Below, in pieces: positions 25,758-34,828 of a stretch of DNA of 64,000 bases. The position numbers were made by a program, and so were the translations under genes. Numbering within the stretch: position 1 is the first letter of the stretch; each line of letters starts with the position of its first letter. The stretch covers positions 62,001 through 126,000 of the forward strand of contig CAYOIZ010000008.1 in NCBI GenBank assembly GCA_964404165.1, written 5' to 3'. The notes under the pieces are model-generated. The model was not told the origin of the DNA. It saw only the letters and a list, made by a program, of their open reading frames with translations, and did no database searches. Origin of the DNA: DASYLJ01 sp964404165 (GTDB lineage Bacteria; Desulfobacterota; Binatia; DP-6).

Positions 25758-27377
25758 ATGACCCGGGCGTTCGCCGTCTGGCTCGCGGAGCGGCGCGGCT
25801 GGTCGCCCGCGCAGGTGGCGCTGTTCGACGCCGGCTTCGCCCGCTACTGGGCCCGCGGCGTCGACCTCGCGCGCCGGACGACGGGCTGGATGGCGCCGCG
25901 GCGGCGGCATGTCGCCATCCTCGAGCAGCCGCACGCCGTGCGTCCGTATGCGCAGCTCCTCAACACGAGCGCGTGGACGCTGTGGGCGTCCGACGTCGAC
26001 CCCGCACAGTCGGACGCCGAGCTGCTGGCCTGGCTGCTGGCGCTGGGTGACCGCATGGCCGTCACCGGCGAGGTCGCGCCGGCGGCCGTGCAGAACGCCG
26101 TCTGGTGGCTGGAGCGCACCGACGCCGAGTGCGATGCGTTCCGTTCGGCGGCGGCCGCGTCGACGCGCCCCGACGCCGACAGCCTGCGCGCCGTCGCCGC
26201 CGCGTTGCCCTGGCTCCGTCGCCTGCGTCACGAGACGCTGCGTCCGGCGCCGCACGGCGTCCCGCATCGATCCATTCCGGGCACGGGGCTCCTCGTCCCG
26301 CGCGACCTCGAGGCCGAGCCGCCGGCGCTCGTCGCACGGGTCGCCGAGGTGTCTCGCGCCGCGCTGCAGACGTGGCGTGCGGCCTGGCGGCGCTCCGACC
26401 CCGACGTCGTGCGCCGCACCTGCGACTGGCTGGCCGAGACGGCGCCGCCGCTGCTCGTCACCGGCCAGCGTGGCCGCATCGTGTGGGACCCCGATCGGCC
26501 GACGGCGGTGGGCGCGCTGCGTGCCGAGCTGTCGCGCGCCGACGCCGTCGCCGTGGACGCCGTCGGCGCCGATCTCGCGGTGGTCGCGCGCCACACGCGC
26601 GCCTTCCTCGATGCCGTCGTCGATCCCGGGGCGCTCCCGGCGCCGCACCCCGACGTGGCGCAGACGGGGCTCGCCTACCTGCACCGCGAGCGCGCTCTGC
26701 TTGCCTACAACCTGCACGAGCCCGGCATGGAGCGGCTGGTCGGTCCGCCGCTGCCGTTCGGTCGCGCGATGCTCGGGGCGCGTGCCGCGCACGAATGGGC
26801 ACACCTGGCCGACGAGGCCGGATGGGTGGTGCGGACCGTCTCGGCGCAGGAGCATGCGGCACGCCAGGCGGCGCTCGCCGACCTCCTCGACGCGACCATC
26901 GCCGCGGCACCGGCGGCGGTCCGGTCGCGGACGGCCGCCGACCTGGCGACACTGGGCGCTGCCGGTAGCGCCGGCACGGGCCTGGCGCACGTCACCGTGC
27001 AGCGCATGCCCGACTGGCGCGCCAACCTGGTGGCGCGGGCGTTCATGACGCCGGCGGAGCGCGAGACCTACGTGCGCCACAACGTCCGCACGCTGCGGCT
27101 CGACTACCCGCCCGCGTCGCTCTGGCGCATGCTCGTCCGCTATCTCTACGAGGTGCAGTACCTCGGGCCGCGTCTCGGGCTCACGACGATGCCCGATCCG
27201 CGCGCCTACTTCGTCCACAGCACCTGGTTCGCGGACGACCTGCTCGCCACCGGCGTGCTCGACGACGCCCGCTTCGACGCGCTCGTCGTCGCCGTGGACG
27301 CGTTGTGCGACGGCTGGGCGGTCGACCCCGTGCGGCTGCGACTGCCGGCGCATGACACCGGGCCGCGCGACGAGTAG
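25758..27377 (+). CDS. Hypothetical protein with HEWAH motif
   Basis: 539 residues from the ATG at 25758. In frame, the sequence stays protein-like upstream to a CTG at 25683 (LTLADYYLADARLVLVPVEHL), so the true start may be earlier, five bases after the DUF1501 stop. No family recognised. The protein is mostly helical, Ala/Arg-rich, without signal peptide. A single HExxH (RAAHEWAHLADEAGW) near residue 340 could bind zinc as in metallopeptidases, but no clear third ligand is apparent. A conserved-looking C-terminal block is LWRMLVRYLYEVQYLGPRLGL. Confidence 0.75.
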   Translation: MTRAFAVWLAERRGWSPAQVALFDAGFARYWARGVDLARRTTGWMAPRRRHVAILEQPHAVRPYAQLLNTSAWTLWASDVDPAQSDAELLAWLLALGDRMAVTGEVAPAAVQNAVWWLERTDAECDAFRSAAAASTRPDADSLRAVAAALPWLRRLRHETLRPAPHGVPHRSIPGTGLLVPRDLEAEPPALVARVAEVSRAALQTWRAAWRRSDPDVVRRTCDWLAETAPPLLVTGQRGRIVWDPDRPTAVGALRAELSRADAVAVDAVGADLAVVARHTRAFLDAVVDPGALPAPHPDVAQTGLAYLHRERALLAYNLHEPGMERLVGPPLPFGRAMLGARAAHEWAHLADEAGWVVRTVSAQEHAARQAALADLLDATIAAAPAAVRSRTAADLATLGAAGSAGTGLAHVTVQRMPDWRANLVARAFMTPAERETYVRHNVRTLRLDYPPASLWRMLVRYLYEVQYLGPRLGLTTMPDPRAYFVHSTWFADDLLATGVLDDARFDALVVAVDALCDGWAVDPVRLRLPAHDTGPRDE

Positions 27378-27378
27378 C

Positions 27379-28971
27379 ATGCGCGACGTGCGTCTCGCCG
27401 CCGTCGATCTCGGCACCAACTCGGTGCACATGGTCATTGCCGACGTCAGCCCCGACGGGCGGATCCAGGTGGTGGACCGCGTGAAGGAGATGGTGCGCCT
27501 CGGCAAGCGCGCCTTCACCACCGGCCGCCTGTCGCCGGAGACGATGGCCCTGGCGTCGCGCACGCTGAAGACGTTCGGGCGGCTCGCCAAGGCGCGCAAG
27601 GTCGAGCGGCTGCGCTGCGTCGCCACCAGCGCGGTGCGGGAAGCCCGCAACGGCGCCGCGTTCGTCGAGCGGCTCAAGCGCGAGACCGGCCTGCCCATCC
27701 GCATCATCTCGGGCGCCGAGGAGGCGCGGCTGATCTTCCGCGCCGCCCGCCACGCGCTCGGCCTCGCCGGAGGGCCGCACCTCCTCGTCGACGTCGGCGG
27801 TGGCAGCGTCGAGCTGGCCCTCGTCCACGACGGGCACGCGCTCTGGATGGAGAGCCTGCCGCTCGGCGTGGCCCGGCTCACCGAGCGCTTCCTCAAGAAG
27901 GACCCGCCGACGGCGGCGCAGGTGCGGCAGCTCGAGCGGCACCTCGAGCGCGAGATGGGCGACCTGCTGGCGCGGGTGAAGAAGGCGGGCGCGGTGCAGG
28001 CTGTGGGCACGTCGGGCACCGTGAACACCATCGTCGGCATGGCGCTCGCGGCGCGCGGCGAGGACTCGTCGCGATTGCACGGCGCGCATGCGTCCGCGGA
28101 GGAGGTCGGCCGCATCCGGCGGCGGGCGCTGTCGGTGGGGGCGGCGGATCGCGCCGAGCTGCCTGGCATGGACGCGAAGCGTGCCGATCTCATGCCGGCC
28201 GCCGTCGTGCTGTTCGACTTCATCCTGACGCGCGCCGGCAGCCCCGATCTGGTGGCGTGCTCTTGGGCGCTGCGCGAGGGGGTGCTGCTCGACCTGGCGA
28301 AGGTCACCGGCGATCGTGGCCCCGCGACGGCGACGGGACGGCGCCGGTCGATCGAGTCGCTGGCGCAGCGCTACTGCGGGGCGAACGCGCACGGCCGGCA
28401 GGTGGCGTCGCTGGCGCTGCGGCTCTTCGACGCCACCGCGTCCGACCTGGGACTGCCGCCCGCGTCGCGCGAGCTGCTCGAAGGAGCGGCCCTGCTGCAC
28501 GACATCGGGCAGAACCTCGACCGCGACCGCCACCAGCACCACACCTTCTACCTGATCAAGAACAGCGAGCTGCTCGGATTCACGCCGGTCGAGATCGACG
28601 TCATGGCGCTGGTCGCGCGCGGCCATCGCAAGCAGGCGCCGAAGCTGTCCGACCCCGAGGTCGAGGCGTTGCCGGCCGCGAGTCGCCGGGTGGTCCGCGC
28701 GCTCGCCGCCCTGCTGCGCGTCGCCGACGCCCTCGACCGTACCCACTTCGGTGTGATTAGACGGCTCGAGGTGTCGCGGACGAGCCGCCGCCTCGTCATC
28801 GCGGCCGACTCGGGGAACGAGAGCGCGGAGCTCGAGCTGTGGGCAGCCGAACGTCGAGTGGATCTCCTGTCGCGTCTGCTGGATTGTCCCGTGGTACTGC
28901 GGGAGGCGACGGTCCGGAGCCGGTCGCCCCGGCGGCAGCCGCGGCGCGCCGCCCGGCGGGTGCGGCGCTGA
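27379..28971 (+). CDS. ppx: Ppx/GppA exopolyphosphatase
   Basis: 530 residues from the ATG at 27379. The ASKHA-type phosphatase domain shows LAAVDLGTNSVHMVIADV, SAVREARNG, GAEEARLIF, LLVDVGGGSVELAL and AVGTSGTVNTI. A C-terminal HD-like domain follows (LLHDIGQNLDRDRHQHHTFYLI, ARGHRKQAP). It cleaves polyphosphate or pppGpp. Its neighbours are a CHAD protein and SixA, which supports a polyphosphate role. Confidence 0.93.
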   Translation: MRDVRLAAVDLGTNSVHMVIADVSPDGRIQVVDRVKEMVRLGKRAFTTGRLSPETMALASRTLKTFGRLAKARKVERLRCVATSAVREARNGAAFVERLKRETGLPIRIISGAEEARLIFRAARHALGLAGGPHLLVDVGGGSVELALVHDGHALWMESLPLGVARLTERFLKKDPPTAAQVRQLERHLEREMGDLLARVKKAGAVQAVGTSGTVNTIVGMALAARGEDSSRLHGAHASAEEVGRIRRRALSVGAADRAELPGMDAKRADLMPAAVVLFDFILTRAGSPDLVACSWALREGVLLDLAKVTGDRGPATATGRRRSIESLAQRYCGANAHGRQVASLALRLFDATASDLGLPPASRELLEGAALLHDIGQNLDRDRHQHHTFYLIKNSELLGFTPVEIDVMALVARGHRKQAPKLSDPEVEALPAASRRVVRALAALLRVADALDRTHFGVIRRLEVSRTSRRLVIAADSGNESAELELWAAERRVDLLSRLLDCPVVLREATVRSRSPRRQPRRAARRVRR

Positions 28972-29867
28972 GCCCGGACGACGACGCCCGTGCCACGGCC
29001 CGCAGCGTCCTCCGTGCCTACCTCGACGACTTCGCCCGCGAGGAGGGCGCGGCACGGACGGGCGACGCCGAGGCGATCCATCGCCTGCACGTCGCGACCC
29101 GGCGGCTGCGCAGCACGCTCCGGCTCTTCGGACCGGTCCTGCCGCGCGCCACGGTGACGAGCGCCGCCGACGGGTTCGCGTGGCTCGGACGCGGCGTCGG
29201 GGCGGTGCGCGATCTCGACGTGCTGTCGCTCGCGGTGACGGCGCGCGGCCGTGCCCTCGACGAGCCCTCCCGCGACGCGCTCGCGTCGCTGGCGCGGTTC
29301 GTCGGCGAGCGTCGCGGCGATGCGCTGGCGGGACTCGCCGCCCAGCTCGACGCACCCCGTACGCGCCGGCTCCTGGCCCGCGTCGGTGCGCTGGCGGACG
29401 GCCGCCCGCCGGCGCGCGGTGCCGTGCCGCTCGGTGCCGTCGCGCGCGGACTCCTGCGGCCGCTGCTGCGCGGCGTACTGCGAGCGGGCAGGGCGATCGA
29501 CGACGATGCACCCGCGGCGACGTTCCACCGGCTGCGCGTGCGCATCAAGGACCTGCGCTACGCCTGCGAGACGCTGCAGCCGCTCGCCGGCGATGCGCTG
29601 CCGCGCGTGCTGCGCCGGCTGTCACGGCTGCAGGACGTGCTCGGCGAGCATCAGGATTCGGTGACGCAGGCGGCGTGGCTGCGGGCGACGGCGATCGCGG
29701 TGCCCCTGCCTCCGGACACCGTGCTGGCGATGGGCGCCGTCGTGCACGCACTGCATCGACGGGCTCGCAGACGTCGTGCGCGCTTCGCCCGCGCCTGGCG
29801 ACGCTTCGACCGGCCCCGCACGCGACACGCCGTGATCGACGACATGGCGCGGGAGACGACGACATGA
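28839..29867 (+). CDS. CHAD-domain protein
   Basis: 342 residues if the ATG at 28839 is used, overlapping ppx by 133 bases; the domain itself begins near 28990, and a CTG at 28968 inside the ppx stop region is another possible start. CHAD (conserved histidine alpha-helical) repeats are clear: AIHRLHVATRRLRSTLRLF, FHRLRVRIKDLRYACE and LQDVLGEHQDS. CHAD domains bind polyphosphate through basic residues and histidines. ATGA overlap with the SixA gene downstream. Confidence 0.85.
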   Translation: MGSRTSSGSPVASAGLSRGTAGGDGPEPVAPAAAAARRPAGAALSPDDDARATARSVLRAYLDDFAREEGAARTGDAEAIHRLHVATRRLRSTLRLFGPVLPRATVTSAADGFAWLGRGVGAVRDLDVLSLAVTARGRALDEPSRDALASLARFVGERRGDALAGLAAQLDAPRTRRLLARVGALADGRPPARGAVPLGAVARGLLRPLLRGVLRAGRAIDDDAPAATFHRLRVRIKDLRYACETLQPLAGDALPRVLRRLSRLQDVLGEHQDSVTQAAWLRATAIAVPLPPDTVLAMGAVVHALHRRARRRRARFARAWRRFDRPRTRHAVIDDMARETTT

Positions 29868-30361
29868 TGCTCTATCTGGTACGCCACGGAGTGGCCGAGG
29901 ACGTCGGTCCCGACGGGGACGATCGCAGTCGCCGGCTGACGGCGGTCGGACGAACCCGGATGACGGCGGCCGCGGCCGGCCTGCGAGCGCTCGACGTGAC
30001 CCTCGATGCCGTCGTCACGAGTCCGTATCCGCGGGCGTCGGAGACCGCGAGCATCGTCGCCGCGGCCCTCGGCGGCCCGTCCCCACGTCCGCTCGACGCG
30101 CTCACGCCGGACGTGCCGGCGGCCGAGACCGCGAAGGCGTTGCGCCGGATCGGTCGCCACGAGCACGTCATGGCGGTGGGACACCTGCCGAACCTGGCGG
30201 AGCTGGCGTCGCTCCTGCTCACCGGGACGCCGCACGGGGCGGCGCTGGAGGTGAAGAAGGGGAGCTGTATCGCGCTCGAGGTGTCCGGACAGGGGCTACA
30301 GGGCGGCGCGACGCTGCGCTGGCTGCTGCCGCCGGCGGTGCTGCGTCGCCTGGGCGGCTGA
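29864..30361 (+). CDS. sixA: SixA-like phosphohistidine phosphatase
   Basis: 165 residues. Histidine phosphatase superfamily: LVRHGVAED holds the catalytic RHG, followed by LTAVGRTRM, SPYPRASETA and the second His in MAVGHLPNLAEL. The short size without extra domains fits SixA. The start lies in an ATGA overlap with the CHAD gene. It removes phosphate from phosphohistidine or small phosphoesters. Confidence 0.88.
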   Translation: MMLYLVRHGVAEDVGPDGDDRSRRLTAVGRTRMTAAAAGLRALDVTLDAVVTSPYPRASETASIVAAALGGPSPRPLDALTPDVPAAETAKALRRIGRHEHVMAVGHLPNLAELASLLLTGTPHGAALEVKKGSCIALEVSGQGLQGGATLRWLLPPAVLRRLGG

Positions 30362-30368
30362 GACGCGC

Positions 30369-30620
30369 CTACTTGGCGGCGTCGGTCGACTCCTCGTCGT
30401 CCCCGTCCTCGTCCTCGCCGTCTTCGTCGTCTTCGCCTTCGCCACCGGGCGGGACCCATCCCGGGGGAGGTTCCACGCCAACGGCCTGGCTCCAGTCGAT
30501 GTCGTCGTCGATACCGGCGGCGCCTTTCTCGGCCCGCTCCTTCTTCCTGGCTTCCTTGGCCTCGTGCTTGGCCTTCCGTTGCAGCTCTTTCGCGCGCTTG
30601 TTCGAGCGGAATCGCGCCAT
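30369..30620 (-). CDS. Small charged protein (basic N-terminus, acidic tail)
   Basis: 83 residues; strong ribosome site GGAGGTGTCA just before the ATG. The first 32 residues are Lys/Arg-rich and helical (FRSNKRAKELQRKAKHEAKEARKK), followed by IDWSQAVGVEPPPGWVPP, and the last 20 residues are almost all Asp, Glu and Gly. Unknown function; the basic-acidic layout suggests nucleic acid or ribosome contact. Confidence 0.75.
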   Translation of the reverse strand: MARFRSNKRAKELQRKAKHEAKEARKKERAEKGAAGIDDDIDWSQAVGVEPPPGWVPPGGEGEDDEDGEDEDGDDEESTDAAK

Positions 30621-30814
30621 TGACACCTCCTGGGACGACGGGGGACGACAGCCGAGGGAGCGCCGAGCGCTCCGCCCCACCGTCGCAGGGACACCGGGAC
30701 GTCTACCATGCGTCCTCACGCAGAGTCCACGCCGCGTGGGGCATGCGATCAGGGATTCCTGTCGCAGCGGTTTCGCACGCCGCACGGTCCGTCTACACTG
30801 CGCCGCGCTCCCGC

Positions 30815-32608
30815 ATGTCCGACGCGTCCGACGTCTCGCAGCCGGCGCTCCCCGGCTTCCCGACGGCCCCACCCCTCGCCAGCGCGGCGGAGGTGCGTGC
30901 CGAGGTCGCCGAGCTGCGTGCCGCATGGACCGGAGGCGACGCCGGCGACGCGCGGCTGCGACGACGCTGCGAGCAGCGGCTGGCGGCGTTGCGGGCGCGC
31001 TGGCGCGAGCGCGCCGATCTCTTCCGTCCCGACGACGTGTCGGCGCTGCGTGACCTGGCGACCGCACTGCGCGCCCCGGTCCGTCGCGCGCCGTCGGGCG
31101 ACCCCGCCGACGTCCTGCGCCAGGTCTTCGGCTACGACGCGTTCCGCACCGGCCAGGTGGAGATCATCCGCGCCGTGCTCGATGGACGCGACTGCATCGG
31201 CGTCATGCCCACGGGCGCCGGCAAGTCGCTCACCTACCAGATCCCGGCGCGCATGCTCGGCGGGGTCACGCTCGTCATCTCGCCGTTGATCGCGCTGATG
31301 AAGGACCAGGTCGACGCCATGGAGCAGGTCGGCCTGCGCGCCACCTTCCTGAACTCGAGCCTCGAGCCGGCCGAGCGACGCCAGCGCATCGAGGGCCTGC
31401 GCGCCGGCGCCTACGAGCTGCTCTACGCCGCGCCCGAGGGCCTCGAGGCCTCGGTGGGGGGCGCGGTCGCCGGGCTCGACCTGCGTCTCATCGCCGTCGA
31501 CGAGGCGCACTGCATCAGCCAGTGGGGGCACGACTTCCGTCCCGCCTACCGCAACCTGGCGGGGCTGAAGCGCCGGTTCGGTGACATCCCGGTGCTGGCC
31601 CTGACCGCCACCGCCACGCCGGCCGTCACGCGCGACATCATCGGCCAGCTCGCCATGGTGACGCCGGTGGAGTTCCGCGGCTCGTTCTTCCGCCCGAACC
31701 TGCGCGTGCACTGCTACCGCAAGGGACCCGAGATGCCGCTCGGGGTGCGCGACGCGGTGGCGCGCCTGGTGGCGGCGCGGGCCGGTCAGAGCGGCATCGT
31801 CTACTGCCTGTCGCGGAAGTCGGTCGAGTCGATGGCGGCCCATCTCCAGGGCCTCGGCATCCGCGCGCTGGCCTACCACGCCGGCATGGAGCCCGAGGAA
31901 CGCACGCGCGTGCAGGACGCCTTCCGCCGCGACGACACCGACGTCATCGTCGCCACCGTCGCGTTCGGCATGGGCATCGACAAGTCGAACGTCCGCTACG
32001 TCATCCATCGCGACATGCCGAAGTCGCTCGAGGGTTACTACCAGGAGATCGGCCGCGCCGGTCGCGACGGCGTCGCCAGCGACTGCATCCTCTTCTACTC
32101 CTGGGCCGACGTGGTGAGCTTCGAGCGCTTCCACGACGACGCCGATCCGGCGCTGGCCGAGCAGCACCGCCAGCAGGTGCGCGAGATGTTCCGCTTCGCC
32201 GACCGCCCGCAGTGCCGGCACCAGGGGCTCGTGGCACACCTCGGCGAGCGCATCGACGCCTGCGGCACGTCGTGCGACGTGTGCACGCAGAGCGACATCG
32301 TGGCGGCCACGCCGGTGCTGCCCACGCGCCGGCGCGGCCCCGTCGCCATCGAGTTCCGCGCGCCGTCGCCCGATGCGCCGCCCACCGGGGGCGAGGAGGC
32401 GACGTTCCTGCGGCTCAAGGCGCTGCGGAAGCGGCTCGCCGATGCGGAGGGCATTCCCGCCTATCTCATCTTCAGCGACGCCACGCTGCTGTCATTGGTC
32501 GCGGCCAACCCGGCGAGCGAGGACGACATGCTCGGGGTGTCGGGCGTGGGGCCGAAGAAGCTCGCGCGGTACGGTGCGGCGTTCCTGCAGGCGCTGCGCG
32601 AGCCGTGA
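30815..32608 (+). CDS. recQ: RecQ-family DNA helicase
   Basis: 597 residues from the ATG at 30815. An N-terminal extension of about 100 residues precedes the helicase: FGYDAFRTGQVEII, Walker A MPTGAGKS near 131, DEAHCISQWGHDFRP near 229, LTATATP, then helicase C-lobe motifs (AYHAGMEPEERTRVQ, AFGMGIDKSNVR, GRAGRDG). A zinc-binding region has four Cys (C-x16-C-x3-C-x2-C). The usual winged-helix RQC domain seems missing: the zinc region leads quickly to a C-terminal HRDC domain (ATFLRLKALRKRLADAEGIPAYLIFSD). It unwinds DNA in recombination and repair. Confidence 0.93.
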   Translation: MSDASDVSQPALPGFPTAPPLASAAEVRAEVAELRAAWTGGDAGDARLRRRCEQRLAALRARWRERADLFRPDDVSALRDLATALRAPVRRAPSGDPADVLRQVFGYDAFRTGQVEIIRAVLDGRDCIGVMPTGAGKSLTYQIPARMLGGVTLVISPLIALMKDQVDAMEQVGLRATFLNSSLEPAERRQRIEGLRAGAYELLYAAPEGLEASVGGAVAGLDLRLIAVDEAHCISQWGHDFRPAYRNLAGLKRRFGDIPVLALTATATPAVTRDIIGQLAMVTPVEFRGSFFRPNLRVHCYRKGPEMPLGVRDAVARLVAARAGQSGIVYCLSRKSVESMAAHLQGLGIRALAYHAGMEPEERTRVQDAFRRDDTDVIVATVAFGMGIDKSNVRYVIHRDMPKSLEGYYQEIGRAGRDGVASDCILFYSWADVVSFERFHDDADPALAEQHRQQVREMFRFADRPQCRHQGLVAHLGERIDACGTSCDVCTQSDIVAATPVLPTRRRGPVAIEFRAPSPDAPPTGGEEATFLRLKALRKRLADAEGIPAYLIFSDATLLSLVAANPASEDDMLGVSGVGPKKLARYGAAFLQALREP

Positions 32609-32624
32609 AGAGGAGCTGGGCGTG

Positions 32625-33407
32625 ATGGATGCGGCGGAGCGGCTCCGGTTGATGGATCTCAACATGCAGGAGATGTACCGCGAGGACGCGCGGGTGATGG
32701 ATGGCGGCTTCGTCGTCGAGCGCGGGGGCCTCGTCATGACCGGGTCGCCGATCGGGACGCACTTCACCAACATGGTGATGCCGGTGCGCGCGGTCGATGC
32801 CGCCACCGTGCGCGCCGAGGCGACGGCGGTGTTCGGCCCCGCCGGGTTGCCGTGGTCGGTGTGGACCCGTGGCCACGCCGACGCCGCGCTCGAGGCCGAG
32901 CTCGCGGAGCGCGGGTTCCTCGAGCTGGTGACGGTGCCCGCGATGGTGCTGGAACCCGACGACGTCACGGCGGTGCCGCCGCCGTCGGACGTCGTGCTGC
33001 GGCCCGTCGCCGGTGACGACGACGTGACCGCGTACGCGCGCGTCATGGCGGAGGCGTGGAGCGTCTACGGCGTCGATCGCGAGGCCACCGCCGCGCACTT
33101 CGTGTCGGCCGAAAGCCTGATCGCGCCGACGCGGTGGGCGGTGCTCGCGTGGCGGGGCGACGAGCCGGTGGCGGGCGCCATCCTCTATTGCTCGCACGAC
33201 GTCGGTGGCATCGGCTGGGTGGGGACGGTGCCCGCGGCGCACGGCCGCGGCTACGGTGCGGCGGTGACGTCGGCGGTGGTGGAGGAGGGCGTGCGACGCG
33301 GGGCGCGATTCCTGTCGCTGCAGGCGTCGCCCATGGGGGCGCCGGTGTATCGACGGATGGGGTTCATCACGCCGTCGCAGTATCGGGTGTTCGTCGCCCG
33401 CGACTGA
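32625..33407 (+). CDS. GNAT-family N-acetyltransferase
   Basis: 260 residues. AGGAG lies about ten bases before the start; GTG at 32622 is an alternative. The GNAT fold is in the C-terminal 140 residues: acetyl-CoA binding near IGWVGTVPAAHGRGYGAAVTSAVVEEG (the R/Q-x-x-G-x-G/A pattern appears as HGRGYG) and YRRMGF at the end. The N-terminal part resembles a second, degenerate GNAT lobe. Substrate unknown. It follows recQ by only 16 bases. Confidence 0.82.
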   Translation: MDAAERLRLMDLNMQEMYREDARVMDGGFVVERGGLVMTGSPIGTHFTNMVMPVRAVDAATVRAEATAVFGPAGLPWSVWTRGHADAALEAELAERGFLELVTVPAMVLEPDDVTAVPPPSDVVLRPVAGDDDVTAYARVMAEAWSVYGVDREATAAHFVSAESLIAPTRWAVLAWRGDEPVAGAILYCSHDVGGIGWVGTVPAAHGRGYGAAVTSAVVEEGVRRGARFLSLQASPMGAPVYRRMGFITPSQYRVFVARD

Positions 33408-33649
33408 GCCTGGGGGCCGCTGCGGCGGCCACTCCAGGTAGCTAGAAGGCGATCCGTCCGGGGTCGTCCGGACGGTCGCCGGCAGCGTCGCGTTCTTGAC
33501 GGTCCGGCGGCACCGCGTCGCCGGTGGTCGGGCTCGTCCTCGTGCGGGCCAGGATTTCTGCGGCATCGGCCAGCCGGGCGCCGGGACGCGCTGGTAGGCG
33601 CAATCCTTGCTGTGGGGGTCGCTGTGTACGCGCCGACCCCGGCGGACGA
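33408..33649. other. Non-coding gap before the kinase-lnt operon
   Basis: 242 bases without a convincing gene. A 53-codon minus-strand frame (33442-33603, TTG start) is open and ends in DDPGRIAF, but it lacks a ribosome site. The stretch is rich in short GC palindromes, such as around 33460-33480. The kinase promoter should lie here; I see no clear -35/-10 pair. Confidence 0.4.
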
Positions 33650-34828
33650 ATGGCACGACGACACCAGCGCACCGACAGCGGACACGTCGTCCTGGTCGTG
33701 GACGACCAGGTCGAGGCGCTGTCCTCCATGCGACGCCTGCTCGAGGACGAGGGGCATCGCGTCCTGACCGCGGCGAACGGCGAGGAGGCGCTGGTCCTGC
33801 TGCGCGAGCACGAGGTGCATCTGCTGCTCGTCGACTACGTCATGCCGCGCATGTCGGGCGCCGAGCTGGTGCAGCGCGTGCGCGCCGCCGATCCCTACGT
33901 GCAGATCGTCCTGCAGACGGGCTACGCCGGGGAGCGCCCACCGCGCGAGATCCTCACCGCCCTCGACATCCAGGGCTACCACGAGAAGGGCGACGATCCG
34001 GAACGCCTGCTGATGTTCGTCGACGTCGGCCTCAAGACCCATCGCCTGATGACGCGCCTGCGCGAGCGCGAGCGCCTCCACGGGGAAATGGTGGCGAACT
34101 GTTCCCACGAGTTCCGGACACCCCTCAACATCATCGCGGGCTACGCGGAGATGTTCGCGGACGGCGCGTTCGGACGGATGCCCGCCGAGGGCGAGCGCGT
34201 GGTGCGGAGCATGCTGGAGGCCACGCAGGGACTCTCGCATCTCGTCGACGACTTCCTCGCCTTCGCGCGCGTCGAGGCGGGCATTGCGACGGTCGCGTCC
34301 AGCCCGGTCGATCTCGACGAGCTCGTACGCGAGCTCGAGCGGCTCGCCACCGATCTCCTGGCGGAGCGGCCCGTCGCCCTGCGCGTGGACACGATCGGAG
34401 CACCGGAGGTGATCGTCACCGACGGCGTCAAGGTGCGGACCGTGCTGCGCAACCTCGTCAACAACGCCGCGAAGTTCACGTCGGAGGGATCGATCACGAT
34501 CCGCGTCACCGCCGACGGCCCCGGGGTCCGGTTCGACGTCACGGATACCGGGTGCGGCATCCAGCCGCACGAGATCAGCGCGATCTTCGAGCCGTTCCGC
34601 CAGCTCGACGGTTCCTGGACGCGCACCGCGGGCGGGGTCGGGCTCGGCCTGGCGTTGGCGCGACGCCTCGCCGGGCTCCTCGAGGCGGAGCTCGAGGTAC
34701 GGAGCGAACCCGGTGTGGGGTCGACGTTCTCCCTGCGCCTGCCCGGCACGCCGTCCGCTGTCGCCGCCGAGCCGCAGGTCGCGCGCGGCGATGCGCCCGT
34801 CGAACGAATCGCCGCGACGAGTCGATGA
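33650..34828 (+). CDS. Hybrid response regulator-histidine kinase
   Basis: 392 residues. A receiver domain comes first (residues about 12-125; acidic pocket DD at 18-19, phosphoacceptor Asp62 in LLVDYVMPRMSG), followed by a HisKA domain with phosphorylated His153 in CSHEFRTPLN and an HATPase domain with the N box NLVNNAAKF and G boxes (TDTGCGI, GGVGLGLAL). Receiver-first kinases relay signals from another kinase. There is no membrane segment. First gene of an operon; ATGA overlap with lnt. Confidence 0.92.
   Translation: MARRHQRTDSGHVVLVVDDQVEALSSMRRLLEDEGHRVLTAANGEEALVLLREHEVHLLLVDYVMPRMSGAELVQRVRAADPYVQIVLQTGYAGERPPREILTALDIQGYHEKGDDPERLLMFVDVGLKTHRLMTRLRERERLHGEMVANCSHEFRTPLNIIAGYAEMFADGAFGRMPAEGERVVRSMLEATQGLSHLVDDFLAFARVEAGIATVASSPVDLDELVRELERLATDLLAERPVALRVDTIGAPEVIVTDGVKVRTVLRNLVNNAAKFTSEGSITIRVTADGPGVRFDVTDTGCGIQPHEISAIFEPFRQLDGSWTRTAGGVGLGLALARRLAGLLEAELEVRSEPGVGSTFSLRLPGTPSAVAAEPQVARGDAPVERIAATSR

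Noticed and set aside
27181..29511. Minus-strand open frame of nearly 780 codons
   Set aside because: Shadow of ppx and CHAD genes, whose motifs are clear on the plus strand.
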